Positions 16,013 to 23,930 of a stretch of 64,000 bases of DNA are shown in pieces (within the stretch, counting starts at the first letter, position 1; the number at the start of each line of letters is the position of its first letter). A program made the position numbers and the translations under genes. Origin of the DNA: Ligaoa zhengdingensis. GTDB lineage: Bacteria > Bacillota > Clostridia > Oscillospirales > Ruminococcaceae. Where the stretch lies: assembly GCF_014384885.1 (NCBI RefSeq), contig NZ_JACRST010000001.1:186001-250000 (forward strand). The letters run 5' to 3'. The notes below the pieces were generated by a model. It had not been told where the DNA came from and ran no database searches. It was given only the letters and a program-made list of their open reading frames with translations.

Positions 16013-16702
16013 TTATTTGCACTCCCCTTCCTTTTTCTCGCCCTCATGTCCGCAGGCGCTCGCCATCGGGCAGCCGGCGCAGCCGACCTTCTTGGCGGGC
16101 TTTTTGCTGCTGAATTTATTGACAATTGCAATCAGCAAGCCGAACACAAAGAAGCCGCCGGGGGCCATCTTGAGAATCGCCATCGGCTCAATCAGGTCAG
16201 CCGTGAGGTTGATGCCCATCCAGGTGCCATTGCCGATGATCTCACGAATAGAGCTCATCACAAGCAGCGCACCGGTAAAACCGAGCCCCATGCCGATCGC
16301 ATCGCAGGCGGACGCGGCCACGGTGTTCTTGTTGGCGAACATCTCCGCACGGCCCAAAATAATGCAGTTGACAGTGATAAGCGGCAGGAAGATACCGAGC
16401 GACTGGAAGATGTCGCGCTGATACGCCTCCAGCACAAAGCTGACAACAGTGACAAAACTTGCGATGATGACGATGTAGCAGGGGATGCGCACCGTGTTGG
16501 GAATCACCTTTTTGAGCAGGGAGATCACCACGTTGGAACCGAGCAGCACCGCAGTGACCGAAAGGCCCATACCAAAAGCGTTGCTGGCCGTAGTGGTGGT
16601 TGCCAGGAACGGACAGGTGCCCAGCACCAGAACAAGGATGGGGTTTTCCCGGATCAGGCCGTTGAGCAGGACCTGAAGGTTGCTCATCTTTTTCTCAGCC
16701 AT
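16013..16702 (-). CDS. rnfE: Rnf complex subunit E, membrane protein with Cys-rich C-terminus
   Basis: The protein has 229 residues, six membrane helices and the RnfE/NqrD landmarks LGTCPFLATTTTASNAFGMG and LPLITVNCIILGRAE; the cysteines in these helices match the [2Fe-2S] ligands shared with RnfA. The last 25 or so residues are soluble and carry GCAGCPMASACGHE and a terminal GEC, which is longer and more Cys-rich than the proteobacterial RsxE tail. The start codon overlaps the rnfG stop by 1 base (TAATG), behind GGGAGG. Confidence 0.94.
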   Translation of the reverse strand: MAEKKMSNLQVLLNGLIRENPILVLVLGTCPFLATTTTASNAFGMGLSVTAVLLGSNVVISLLKKVIPNTVRIPCYIVIIASFVTVVSFVLEAYQRDIFQSLGIFLPLITVNCIILGRAEMFANKNTVAASACDAIGMGLGFTGALLVMSSIREIIGNGTWMGINLTADLIEPMAILKMAPGGFFVFGLLIAIVNKFSSKKPAKKVGCAGCPMASACGHEGEKKEGECK

Positions 16703-17217
16703 TAGTTCGCACCTCCCGAAAGCTGCTGCGGCATCTGCGTCATCTCCTGCATCAGCGTTTTGAACGCCGAGGAGGAGATGGTCGAGCCCGCGATGGTATC
16801 GACGTTGTCCACATTGTTTTGGCCGATGTATTTCGCCTTATAGTCGTCGTTGTCGATTTGGGTACCGAGGCCGGAGGTCTCGGACATCGAAAGGATCTTG
16901 ACGCCAGTGATGGTGCCGTCGGCCTTGACGCCGGTCATCACCTCAATCGGGCCGCCGAAGCCCTTGGTGACGGCAGTGATGACATATCCCTCTCCCCCGT
17001 TGACCACATAGATCTCGGTGGCGGAGCCGGGCAACTCCCCGGTGTACTCCTGCAGATCGGCGGCGCCTTCATAAACGATGGCCCGCGCCGCGGTTGCCTC
17101 TGCGGCGGCGGCGGCCTCAATGACCGGCTTGGTGGTCTGATAGGTGGCTGCCAATGCGGCGGAGCAGATGAGGCAGATCGCGGTCAGCACCGCGATGGGC
17201 ATGATGATATCTTTCAT
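16702..17217 (-). CDS. rnfG: Rnf complex subunit G, covalent-FMN protein
   Basis: The start is set at ATG 17217 because it overlaps the rnfD stop in an ATGA and opens with a proper membrane anchor (MKDIIMPIAVLTAICLI); the longer frame would read through rnfD. This gives 171 residues. The FMN-binding domain carries DTIAGSTISSSAF near residue 145, the usual site (D-x-x-[STA]-G-[AS]-T) where the flavin transferase ApbE links FMN to the last Thr. The SETSGLG and GFGGPIEVM segments are typical of RnfG. No apbE gene is in the window. Confidence 0.93.
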   Translation of the reverse strand: MKDIIMPIAVLTAICLICSAALAATYQTTKPVIEAAAAAEATAARAIVYEGAADLQEYTGELPGSATEIYVVNGGEGYVITAVTKGFGGPIEVMTGVKADGTITGVKILSMSETSGLGTQIDNDDYKAKYIGQNNVDNVDTIAGSTISSSAFKTLMQEMTQMPQQLSGGAN

Positions 17218-18149
17218 TTTGCGGCACCTCCCAACGGCTTGGATTTGGTATAGCGGTCGATGAGCGGCGTGACAATGTTCATCAGCAGGATGGCAAACGA
17301 GACGCCCTCCGCATAAGCGCCGAACAAGCGGATGGTGATCGTGATGGCGCCGCACCCGAAGGCAAAGATCACCTTACCCAGAGTGGTGGTGGGCGAAGTG
17401 GCATAATCGGTCGCCATAAAGATCGCACCCAGCAATAGGCCTCCACTCAACAGGTGGAACAGGACATCCTGCCCCCCCAGCGCCGCGCCCACAGCCACGG
17501 TAGCGAGGTACACCACTGGAATCACTGGACTGATGACCCCACGGATAATCAGATACAGGCCGCCGATGATCAGCGCTATCGCGCAGGTCTCACCCAAGCA
17601 GCCGCCGATGTTCCCGAGCAACAGGTCGGCATACTCGGTCCAGCGCCCACTGCGCATCAGCGCCAGCGGGGTGGCGGTGGTCATGACATTTGCGGTGTGA
17701 TACTGGTAGGAGAGCGGTTTGACCCAGTTGGTCATCGCAGAGGAGAAGGAGATGAACAGCACAATGCGCCCCACGATTGCAGGGTTGGCAAAGTTCTGCC
17801 CGATGCCGCCGAACAGCTGTTTGACGATCACAATGGCGACAAACGAACCGATCACCGCCATCCAGGGCGGCAGGGTGGCGGGCAGGTTGAAAGCCAAAAG
17901 CAGGCCGGTGACCACGGCGGAAAGGTCGCCGATGGTATTGGAGCGCTTCAAAATCTTGCGGAACAGATATTCAAAGACCACACAGGACACCACGCAGACG
18001 ACGCACAGCAGCAACGCATCGAAGCCAAATATGTAAGTAGCCGCGATCAATGCGGGAATCAACGCGATGATGACGTCCAGCATGATGGTTCTCGTGGTCG
18101 CCCTGCCCCGCAAATGGGGAGACGGGACAATCTTCAAGTTGTTACTCAA
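17214..18149 (-). CDS. rnfD: Rnf complex subunit D, covalent-FMN membrane protein
   Basis: The protein has 311 residues. The start is TTG at 18149, seven bases after GAGGTG. It opens with SPHLR, which is diagnostic for RnfD/NqrB, and has about nine membrane helices. The likely FMN attachment site is NVMTTATPLA near residue 180, a variant of the D-x-x-T-G-A-T motif. GQNFANPAIVGR and ATDYATSPTT are further family marks. Its stop overlaps the rnfG start. The subunit carries electrons through the membrane and takes part in ion translocation (Na+ or H+, not decidable from sequence). Confidence 0.94.
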   Translation of the reverse strand: MSNNLKIVPSPHLRGRATTRTIMLDVIIALIPALIAATYIFGFDALLLCVVCVVSCVVFEYLFRKILKRSNTIGDLSAVVTGLLLAFNLPATLPPWMAVIGSFVAIVIVKQLFGGIGQNFANPAIVGRIVLFISFSSAMTNWVKPLSYQYHTANVMTTATPLALMRSGRWTEYADLLLGNIGGCLGETCAIALIIGGLYLIIRGVISPVIPVVYLATVAVGAALGGQDVLFHLLSGGLLLGAIFMATDYATSPTTTLGKVIFAFGCGAITITIRLFGAYAEGVSFAILLMNIVTPLIDRYTKSKPLGGAAK

Positions 18150-18161
18150 ACTTCTACACCT

Positions 18162-19466
18162 CTATTTTTTACTGCTTTCCCGCAGCAATTTTTTACTCAG
18201 TTTGTTGGTCTGCACCAGGTTTCGTTTTGCGGGGCAAACAAACGCGCAGCACCCGCATTCCATGCACAAATTGACCTTCAAATCTTTCAGCGATTCTACG
18301 TCCTTGAGCTTGTATGCGCGCTCGATCGCCGCCGGCATCAGGTTGATGGGGCAGGCGTTCACGCAGCGGCCGCAGCGGATGCAGGCGGTCTCCTGGATAT
18401 CCGGCGCGTCCTTTTTATCAAAGGCCAGGATCGCGTTATTGTTTTTGATCACCGAGTAGGTGTCGTCATAGATTGCGGTACCCATCATCGGGCCGCCCAT
18501 GAGCAGCAGGCGCGGTTCGCTCTTATACCCGCCGCAGAAATTGATCACGTCGATCATACGGGTCCCGATGGGAACCAGCACGTTTTTGGGCTCCTTTACC
18601 GCAGAACCGTCAACCGTCAACCGCTTGTTGATGAGCGGCATACCGGTTTTGAGGTACTGCGCCACAAATGCCACCGAAGAGACGTTCATCACCAGGACGC
18701 CCGCGTCCGCAGGCAGCTTGCCCTCGGGCACCACACGGCCGGTGCACTCGTAGATGATGACCTTCTCCGCGCCCTGCGGGTAGCGCGCGCGCAGAGCCTT
18801 CACTTCGTAGCCGGGGCGGCCTGCGATCAACTGTTTCATGTGTGCGATCGCCTCGGGCTTGTTGTCCTCGATGCCGATGCGCACCGCTTTGATATCGAGG
18901 TATTTGCAGACCTGGTCGATGCCCTCGAGCACCCCTTCGCCGTTTTCCAGCAGTTCCCGGTTATCCGCTGTTATGTAGGGCTCACACTCCGCGCCATTGA
19001 CGACCAGCGTATCCACCTCGTCGAGATTTTTGGGATTGAGCTTGATGTGCGCTGGGAAACCCGCGCCACCGAGTCCCACCAGGCCTGAGCGCTGGATCGC
19101 GCTGATAAACTCCTGGCGGTTGGTCACATGGGGCGGAGCCACCGTTTCGCTCACCGTCTGCAGCTTATCTGCCTCGATGATGATCGATTGGGTGCGTTGG
19201 CCGGTCGGGGTGATATAATCTTCAAACCCCTTGACCACGCCGGACACGCTGGAATGGATCGGCGCGCTGAGAAACGCGTCGCTGTCCGCGATGAGCTGTC
19301 CGACCTTCACCTCGTCGCCGGCCTTCACCAGCGGCTTGTCGGGCGCCCCCATGTGCTGCAACAAGGAAATTGCAACGCTGTCGGGAACGGGCATAGTCAC
19401 TGTGGCGCAATCACTGGTGTTCTTGTGATGCGGCACATGGATGCCGTTCAAGTGTTTTCTTAACAA
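18162..19466 (-). CDS. rnfC: Rnf complex subunit C, NADH-binding
   Basis: The protein has 434 residues. The start is TTG 19466, 7-8 bases after AGGAGGT. It begins with the RnfC biotinyl-lipoyl-like fold (HHKNTSDC, VKAGDEVKVGQLIADSDAFLSAPIHSSVSG). A Rossmann-type NADH/FMN region follows with GLVGLGGAGFPAHIKL and the VNGAECEPYITAD motif near residues 150-170. Two [4Fe-4S] clusters lie near the C-terminus: CIRCGRCVNACP and CMECGCCAFVCP. It is the cytoplasmic site where NAD+ is reduced with ferredoxin electrons. It follows the Gx transporter gene by 73 bases. Confidence 0.95.
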   Translation of the reverse strand: MLRKHLNGIHVPHHKNTSDCATVTMPVPDSVAISLLQHMGAPDKPLVKAGDEVKVGQLIADSDAFLSAPIHSSVSGVVKGFEDYITPTGQRTQSIIIEADKLQTVSETVAPPHVTNRQEFISAIQRSGLVGLGGAGFPAHIKLNPKNLDEVDTLVVNGAECEPYITADNRELLENGEGVLEGIDQVCKYLDIKAVRIGIEDNKPEAIAHMKQLIAGRPGYEVKALRARYPQGAEKVIIYECTGRVVPEGKLPADAGVLVMNVSSVAFVAQYLKTGMPLINKRLTVDGSAVKEPKNVLVPIGTRMIDVINFCGGYKSEPRLLLMGGPMMGTAIYDDTYSVIKNNNAILAFDKKDAPDIQETACIRCGRCVNACPINLMPAAIERAYKLKDVESLKDLKVNLCMECGCCAFVCPAKRNLVQTNKLSKKLLRESSKK

Positions 19467-19539
19467 CTTCTTTACCTCCTATTCCAGACCGGGAAGAAAC
19501 CTTTCCGGCCCTCTCTATTCTAAAAAAGCTGCACAGCAG

Positions 19540-20073
19540 TCAGGGTTCCGCCTTGGGGCGGGGCTTTTCGGGACTGAGACGCTTGAGATAGGGCAGCACC
19601 ATTTTCAGCACTGTCCCGGTCACCGCACCCATGCCGATGCCGGCGACCAGAATCACCGGCATATAGTAAAGCGACAGAGCTGTTTGCAACAAAAAAGCAG
19701 CCGCCGCTAGCTGCCCCAGGTTATGCGCCACCGCGCCTGCCACGCTGATGGTGAAATAAGATAGCGAAGACCTTTTGGGGAGCAGAAGCAGCGCCATCAC
19801 CGCCACTGAGACGAGCCCGCCCGTGAGGCTCAGCAGGCCCGCCGTGACGCCCCGCGTCAATAACACAAAGCTGCTCTTGAGTACCGCCATCAGCAGCGCT
19901 TTCCGCCGCCCCCAAAAGAACAGGCAGTACATGGTGACGATGTTGGACAGCCCCAGCTTGAAGCCGGGCGGCAGACCAGGCAGCACCGGCAGCAGGCCCT
20001 CCAGGAAGGAGAGCGCCATCGCCAGCGCGAACAGCATCCCCATCTGTGCAATTGTTCTGATTTTTGCACTCAT
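19540..20073 (-). CDS. Gx transporter family protein (formerly 'heptaprenyl diphosphate synthase component I')
   Basis: The protein has 177 residues and five or six membrane segments. Landmarks are IAQMGMLFALAMALSFLEG, LPPGFKLGLSNIVTMYCLFFWG and the later HNLGQLAAAAFLL, which match the COG4769/Gx_transp family. Despite the old name it lacks any prenyl-synthase motif and looks like an ECF-type S component. In Clostridia such genes often sit beside rnf genes, flavin transferase ApbE or NusG-like genes. Here it is the first gene after the Rex-box promoter and lies 73 bases before rnfC on the same strand, so it is probably part of the rnf operon. A link to flavin or quinone supply for Rnf is speculation. 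Confidence 0.82.
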   Translation of the reverse strand: MSAKIRTIAQMGMLFALAMALSFLEGLLPVLPGLPPGFKLGLSNIVTMYCLFFWGRRKALLMAVLKSSFVLLTRGVTAGLLSLTGGLVSVAVMALLLLPKRSSLSYFTISVAGAVAHNLGQLAAAAFLLQTALSLYYMPVILVAGIGMGAVTGTVLKMVLPYLKRLSPEKPRPKAEP

Positions 20074-20121
20074 AAGCCCTCGCGCCGCTGCGAATGGTTT
20101 CCGCAGCGATCTTCAAAACAG

Positions 20122-20150
20122 AATTATGGATGTTGTGAAACTGTTCACAA
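20122..20150 (-). promoter_or_regulatory. Promoter of the Gx transporter-rnfCDGEAB operon
   Basis: On the minus strand, TTGTGA (20145-20150) and CATAAT or ATAATT (20122-20128) with a 16-17 base spacer form a plausible SigA promoter about 50 bases before the start at 20073. The Rex-type palindrome covers its -35 and part of the spacer. Confidence 0.6.
20133..20150. promoter_or_regulatory. Rex (NADH/NAD+-sensing repressor) operator
   Basis: TTGTGAA-ACTG-TTCACAA is a perfect inverted repeat with 7-base arms and a 4-base spacer, identical to the established Rex consensus TTGTGAA-N4-TTCACAA. It overlaps the -35 box of the rnf operon, so binding of Rex under a low NADH/NAD+ ratio should repress transcription. 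The rex gene is not in the window. Confidence 0.85.
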
Positions 20151-20166
20151 AATTTTCCGCTTACAA

Positions 20167-20202
20167 ATAGTGCGGTGACGTCTCAAAAACGTCACCGCAC
20201 TG
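20167..20202 (-). terminator. Terminator after the CD1247-like gene
   Basis: AGTGCGGTGACGT pairs perfectly with ACGTCACCGCACT (20167-20200) around a 7-base loop. On the minus strand it follows the acidic protein gene; the trailing ATTTGT is a weak T-tract. It insulates the rnf promoter from the upstream gene. Confidence 0.7.
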
Positions 20203-20241
20203 TTGTATCCACAAAATTATGACGCCAACCGGATCTGCGGC

Positions 20242-20697
20242 TTATTTGTCGCAGTCGCAGCCGCTGTCGTGTCCGCAACCGCAGTCACAACCATCCTCGG
20301 TTTCAAAATCGAACTCCAACAGCTCACCGCAGTTAGGGCACTCAATCGATCCATCATCGAGGATATCCTCTGTGACATACACCTCGTCGCCGCACTTCGG
20401 GCAGGTCACCTCATAGAGGTCGCCGTCGTCGAATTCATCGTCGTCGCAGCAGCAGTCGCATTCATCATCGTCGTCCTCGTCGTAGACGATCTCCTCCAGA
20501 CCCTCCAGATCCTCGTCGATCGCATCGACCTGCTCGGAGAGCTCCGCCATGTTGTCCTCGAGATCGGTCACAGTCAGGGCGATATCGTCCAGAACCTCCA
20601 GCATCTCTTTGATCACGCGGCCCTCTTTGCTGCTATCGTCAATGCCCAGGCCCTCGGTCAGGCCTCTCAGGTACGCAACTCTTTCCGTCACTGTCAT
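20242..20697 (-). CDS. CD1247 N-terminal domain-type acidic zinc-ribbon protein
   Basis: The protein has 151 residues. Residues about 1-70 are predicted to be helical (TVTERVAYLRGLTEGLG, then a heptad-rich acidic coiled-coil stretch). I recognise this as the CD1247 N-terminal domain found in clostridial proteins of unknown function. Residues about 72-92 are almost only Asp/Glu with a CDCCC cluster. Residues about 97-124 form a zinc ribbon (CPKCG and CPNCG, 18 residues apart). The tail holds CDCGCGHDSGCDCDK. In all about a third of the residues are Asp or Glu. It follows efp by about 110 bases and ends at a terminator. Function unknown; metal storage or binding is a guess. Confidence 0.8.
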   Translation of the reverse strand: MTVTERVAYLRGLTEGLGIDDSSKEGRVIKEMLEVLDDIALTVTDLEDNMAELSEQVDAIDEDLEGLEEIVYDEDDDDECDCCCDDDEFDDGDLYEVTCPKCGDEVYVTEDILDDGSIECPNCGELLEFDFETEDGCDCGCGHDSGCDCDK

Positions 20698-20806
20698 CGT
20701 AATATCCTCCCTTACCAGTCATTGATTTGGATGCCATTTCCTAAAAATAGTATACTGTTTTTTCCAGCGCCTATGCGCTTACCCATGCAAAATTTGCACA
20801 ACGGGA

Positions 20807-21364
20807 TCAAGCGCGCTCCATATATTCGCCGGTACGGGTGTCAACGCGGATCATATCGCCCTCGTTGATGAACAGCGGCACGCTGATCTCCGCGCCGGTT
20901 TCCAGCTTCGCGGGCTTGGTCGCGTTGGTGGCGGTGTTGCCCTTAAAGCCGGGATCGGTTTCAGTGACCTGGAGCTCGATGAAATACGGGGGCTCCACAC
21001 CGAACACGTTGCCCTTGTAGGACAGAACCTTCACCGTGGTGTTCTCTTTGACAAATTTGAAGTTGTCGCCCAAAACCTCGCCGTTGATGGGCAGGTTCTC
21101 ATAGGTTTCGTTATCCATGAAATAATACAGGCCGCCGTCCTCATAGAGGTACTCCATCTCTTTGCGCTCGATGTAAGCGGTGGGGAACTTCTCGGTGGGG
21201 CTGAAGGTTTTTTCAGTCACGGAACCGGTAATCACATTTTTGATTTTAGTGCGAACAAAAGCAGCGCCTTTGCCGGGTTTTACATGCTGAAACTCGACGA
21301 TCTGAACCACGTTGCCGTCCATCTCAAATGTAATACCATTCCGAAAATCGCCTGCTGATACCAT
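20807..21364 (-). CDS. efp: Elongation factor P
   Basis: The start is ATG 21364, eight bases after GGAGG; the longer frame would begin at a TTG that overlaps this site. The 185-residue protein has the three EF-P beta domains. The tip loop [10 protein letters not shown] carries Lys32, the residue that in Bacillus is modified with 5-aminopentanol; here Lys is present and no EpmA/EpmB-type gene is nearby. EF-P relieves ribosome stalling at proline runs. The C-terminal motif ([16 protein letters not shown]) is complete. It has its own promoter downstream of aroQ-pepP. Confidence 0.96.
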   Translation of the reverse strand: MVSAGDFRNGITFEMDGNVVQIVEFQHVKPGKGAAFVRTKIKNVITGSVTEKTFSPTEKFPTAYIERKEMEYLYEDGGLYYFMDNETYENLPINGEVLGDNFKFVKENTTVKVLSYKGNVFGVEPPYFIELQVTETDPGFKGNTATNATKPAKLETGAEISVPLFINEGDMIRVDTRTGEYMERA

Positions 21365-21416
21365 GTATTTTACCTCCAAAAATATAGTAAGATTCTGAAC
21401 TGCTCTTAACGTTATA

Positions 21417-21445
21417 ATTCTATATTAAAACCGTTCATTTGGCAA
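21417..21445 (-). promoter_or_regulatory. Promoter of efp
   Basis: TTGCCA (21440-21445), a 17-base spacer and TAGAAT (21417-21422) on the minus strand, about 53 bases upstream of the ATG. Confidence 0.65.
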
Positions 21446-21514
21446 GTGATTTTTGCGAATATTTGTGATTTTCCGCATCAAAATGCCAAAATTCAACGAT
21501 TCTCCCGGCACAAA

Positions 21515-22582
21515 CTACAACACGATCAAATCTTTGGGGCTCTCTGTCAAGTTTTCGATCCCCGCTTCAGTCACATAGACCATATCCTCGATGCGGCAGC
21601 CGAATTCCCCCTGCAAATAGATCCCGGGCTCCACCGTCATCACAAGGCCCGGCTCCACCGTGTCGTCGCAGGCCGGGGAAAAACGCGGTTCCTCGTGGAT
21701 TTCGATGCCGACCGCATGTCCCAAACCATGCCCAAAGCAGCCCGCAAAACCCGCGCCGTCGATGATCGAACGCGCAACCGCGTCGATCTCGCGGCAGCTC
21801 CTGCCCGCCGCGATGCTCTCAAGCGCTGCGAGCTGCGCCTTGAGCACCGTGTCATACACCAGGCGCTGGCGTTCACTGGGCTCCCCGACCGCGACCGTGC
21901 GGGTCATGTCGGAATGGTAGCCGCCGACCACAGCGCCGAAATCCATCGTGACAAAATCGCCGCGCTTGATGACCCCGTCGCCGGGTACCCCGTGAGGCAG
22001 CGCGCTGTTTTTCCCCGCCACCACGATGAAGTCGAAGGAGACCGCCTCCGCCCCCCGGCGCCGCATATCAAACTCCATCTCCAGCGCGATCTCCCGCTCG
22101 GTCCGGCCGGGCTGAATGGCGTTCAGTATATTGCGGAAGGTTTCGTCGGTCAACGCCTGCGCGCGGCGAATCTGTTCCACCTCATCCGGCGTTTTGATGC
22201 GCCGTTGCGACAGGATCAACCGGTCGAGCTGGTCGCCCTCCTCCAATACAGCGGGCTCCAAGAGGGCGCGGTACCGCTGAAAGTCAGCTACCGTCAAATA
22301 ACTCAATTCGGCGCCCACCGCCCTGACCGCATGCTTTTGGCAGAGGGCGTGCAGCGCGCGGCGGGTATTCTCCAACAGCAGCACCTCGCAGCCGCGGATC
22401 GCCTTTTGCGCCGCCTCGATATAACGAAAATCGATGAGAAAATACGCCTGATCGCGCGTCACAAAAAGAATCCCCGCGCTGGAGGGAAAACCGGTGTAAT
22501 AGCGGCGGTTCTCCTTCGACAGGATCAGCGCCGCATCCAGCCCATCGGGGAGACTCTGCATCAACCGTTCGATTCGATTCAT
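21515..22582 (-). CDS. pepP: M24 family Xaa-Pro aminopeptidase
   Basis: The protein has 355 residues. The N-terminal creatinase-like domain covers about 1-125 (NRRYYTGFPSSAG). The C-terminal pita-bread domain holds the five metal ligands: two Asp in MDFGAVVGGYHSDMTRT (about 210-225), His in HGLGHAVGIEIHE (about 285-297), Glu in VEPGIY and a final Glu in CRIEDMVYVT. It removes an N-terminal residue preceding proline. Its place between aroQ and efp matches yqhS-yqhT-efp of Bacillus. The gene symbol follows common practice for this family; prolidase (PepQ) activity cannot be excluded. Confidence 0.9.
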   Translation of the reverse strand: MNRIERLMQSLPDGLDAALILSKENRRYYTGFPSSAGILFVTRDQAYFLIDFRYIEAAQKAIRGCEVLLLENTRRALHALCQKHAVRAVGAELSYLTVADFQRYRALLEPAVLEEGDQLDRLILSQRRIKTPDEVEQIRRAQALTDETFRNILNAIQPGRTEREIALEMEFDMRRRGAEAVSFDFIVVAGKNSALPHGVPGDGVIKRGDFVTMDFGAVVGGYHSDMTRTVAVGEPSERQRLVYDTVLKAQLAALESIAAGRSCREIDAVARSIIDGAGFAGCFGHGLGHAVGIEIHEEPRFSPACDDTVEPGLVMTVEPGIYLQGEFGCRIEDMVYVTEAGIENLTESPKDLIVL

Positions 22583-22597
22583 CCTCTGTCCCTCGCC

Positions 22598-23032
22598 TCA
22601 AACCAGATTTTTCATCCCGTCGATCGCAAGCAGATAGCTGTATTTTCCGAAGCCGCAGATCTGCCCCGCGCAGACAGGAGCTAACACCGAGGTGTGGCGG
22701 AATTCGTCGCGCGCATGGATATTGGAAAAATGCACCTCGATCACCGGGATGAGGATGGTGGTGATCGCATCCCGAATCGCATAGCTGTAGTGGGTATAGG
22801 CTCCCGCATTGAGCACCACGCCGTCGAACTCGGTGCGCGCCGCGTGCAGCCGGTCGATGATGTCCCCCTCGTGGTTGGACTGGTAGATTTCGCATTCAAA
22901 GCCTGCGGCCGCTGCATGGCTGAGGATCTCGGCGTTGATGTCCTCGAGGGTTTCCTTGCCGTAGATGCCTGTTTCGCGCAGGCCTGTGAGGTTGATATTG
23001 GGGCCATGGATCACCAACAGACGTTTTTTCAT
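22598..23032 (-). CDS. aroQ: Type II 3-dehydroquinate dehydratase
   Basis: The start is ATG 23032, behind GAAGGAG, giving 144 residues, the normal size. The motif IHGPNINLTGLRETGIYG carries the catalytic Arg19 and Tyr24. VLNAGAYTHYSYAIRDA and EVHFSNIHARDEFRHTS (with the catalytic His) complete the active site. It makes 3-dehydroshikimate in the shikimate pathway as a dodecamer in the cytoplasm. It starts 4 bases after the stop of the endonuclease-like gene, so the two are likely co-translated. Confidence 0.96.
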   Translation of the reverse strand: MKKRLLVIHGPNINLTGLRETGIYGKETLEDINAEILSHAAAAGFECEIYQSNHEGDIIDRLHAARTEFDGVVLNAGAYTHYSYAIRDAITTILIPVIEVHFSNIHARDEFRHTSVLAPVCAGQICGFGKYSYLLAIDGMKNLV

Positions 23033-23036
23033 CTTG

Positions 23037-23930
23037 TCATTCTCCTTCTCTTTCGCTGTCCACCTTCCAGCCGGATTCGCATACGGCCTGATAAAGCGCC
23101 CGCATCCTGGCTGCGTCTTCGGCCTGGGTTCCGGCCGATTCACAAATGATGGTGGGTTCGCAGTTTTTGCGCGCAATCAGTTCCGCCACCGGCTCAAAAT
23201 CCGGGCCATACTCGGTATCCTCAAAGGTGAGGTGGCGCTTTTCCCCACCCGGAGTGGTGTATTCAATTTTGGAAAAATGGGCGTGGAACTCCCGCAGCCG
23301 GGAATAGCCCAGCCGGTTTTCCACTGCGTCAAAAATCCGTTCAAAGTCGGCAAAAGTTGTGAGGCCGCCGAAGGTGCGCGCGTTGAGATGTCCGAAATCG
23401 ATGCAGGGGAGCATCCGCTCGTCGATGGTGCACAGCTCCAGCACCTCTTCCAGGGTGCCGAGCTGGTTGACCTTGCCCATCGTTTCCGGGCAGATGCGCA
23501 CCCGATCGAGGCCCTCCGCATCCAGAGCAGCCACCGCCTCGCGCATGGTATCCATCGCGAGCGCGAGCGCCTCCTCCCGGCTCATCTTGGAGCAGGAACC
23601 GGAATGGACCACAATGCGCTCCCCGCCCATGGCATGCACCGCCCGGGCGCTTTGCAAAATATAGTTGACGCTGCCGCGCCGCTTCTCCTCCTCGACACTG
23701 GAGAGGGAGATAAAATAAGGGGCGTGCAGCGAGAGCTGAATCCCTTTTTCAGCCGCCGCTGCGCCGAACGCCGCCGCTGACGCCTCGGATATCTTGACCC
23801 CGCGGCCACACTGGTATTCAAAGGCGTTGAGGCCGAACTGTTCTAAATACTGCGGAACCTGCGTGTTCTTTTTGAAGCCCTGCGCGGCAAAGCTCAGGCT
23901 GTTGCCCGCCGGGCCGAAGTGGATGCTCAT
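23037..23930 (-). CDS. TIM-barrel AP endonuclease family 2 (endonuclease IV-like)
   Basis: The ATG at 23930 overlaps the yqeG stop (ATGA) and has GGAGAG upstream; this gives 297 residues. The metal-ligand motifs of the Nfo fold are recognisable: LHAPYF, VVHSGS, ICPETMGK, CIDFGHLNAR, FHAHFSK and ICES. Against E. coli Nfo the position of Asp229 (in DRHENIG) is replaced by Lys in KRHLTF, so one ligand of the trinuclear zinc site appears changed. It may be a true AP endonuclease with altered metal binding or a sugar-isomerase-like relative. Its neighbours are yqeG and aroQ. Confidence 0.75.
   Translation of the reverse strand: MSIHFGPAGNSLSFAAQGFKKNTQVPQYLEQFGLNAFEYQCGRGVKISEASAAAFGAAAAEKGIQLSLHAPYFISLSSVEEEKRRGSVNYILQSARAVHAMGGERIVVHSGSCSKMSREEALALAMDTMREAVAALDAEGLDRVRICPETMGKVNQLGTLEEVLELCTIDERMLPCIDFGHLNARTFGGLTTFADFERIFDAVENRLGYSRLREFHAHFSKIEYTTPGGEKRHLTFEDTEYGPDFEPVAELIARKNCEPTIICESAGTQAEDAARMRALYQAVCESGWKVDSEREGE

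Noticed and set aside
17454..19088. 544-residue plus-strand frame
   Set aside because: Antisense to rnfD and rnfC, Asp/His/Gln-rich shadow composition with no domain.
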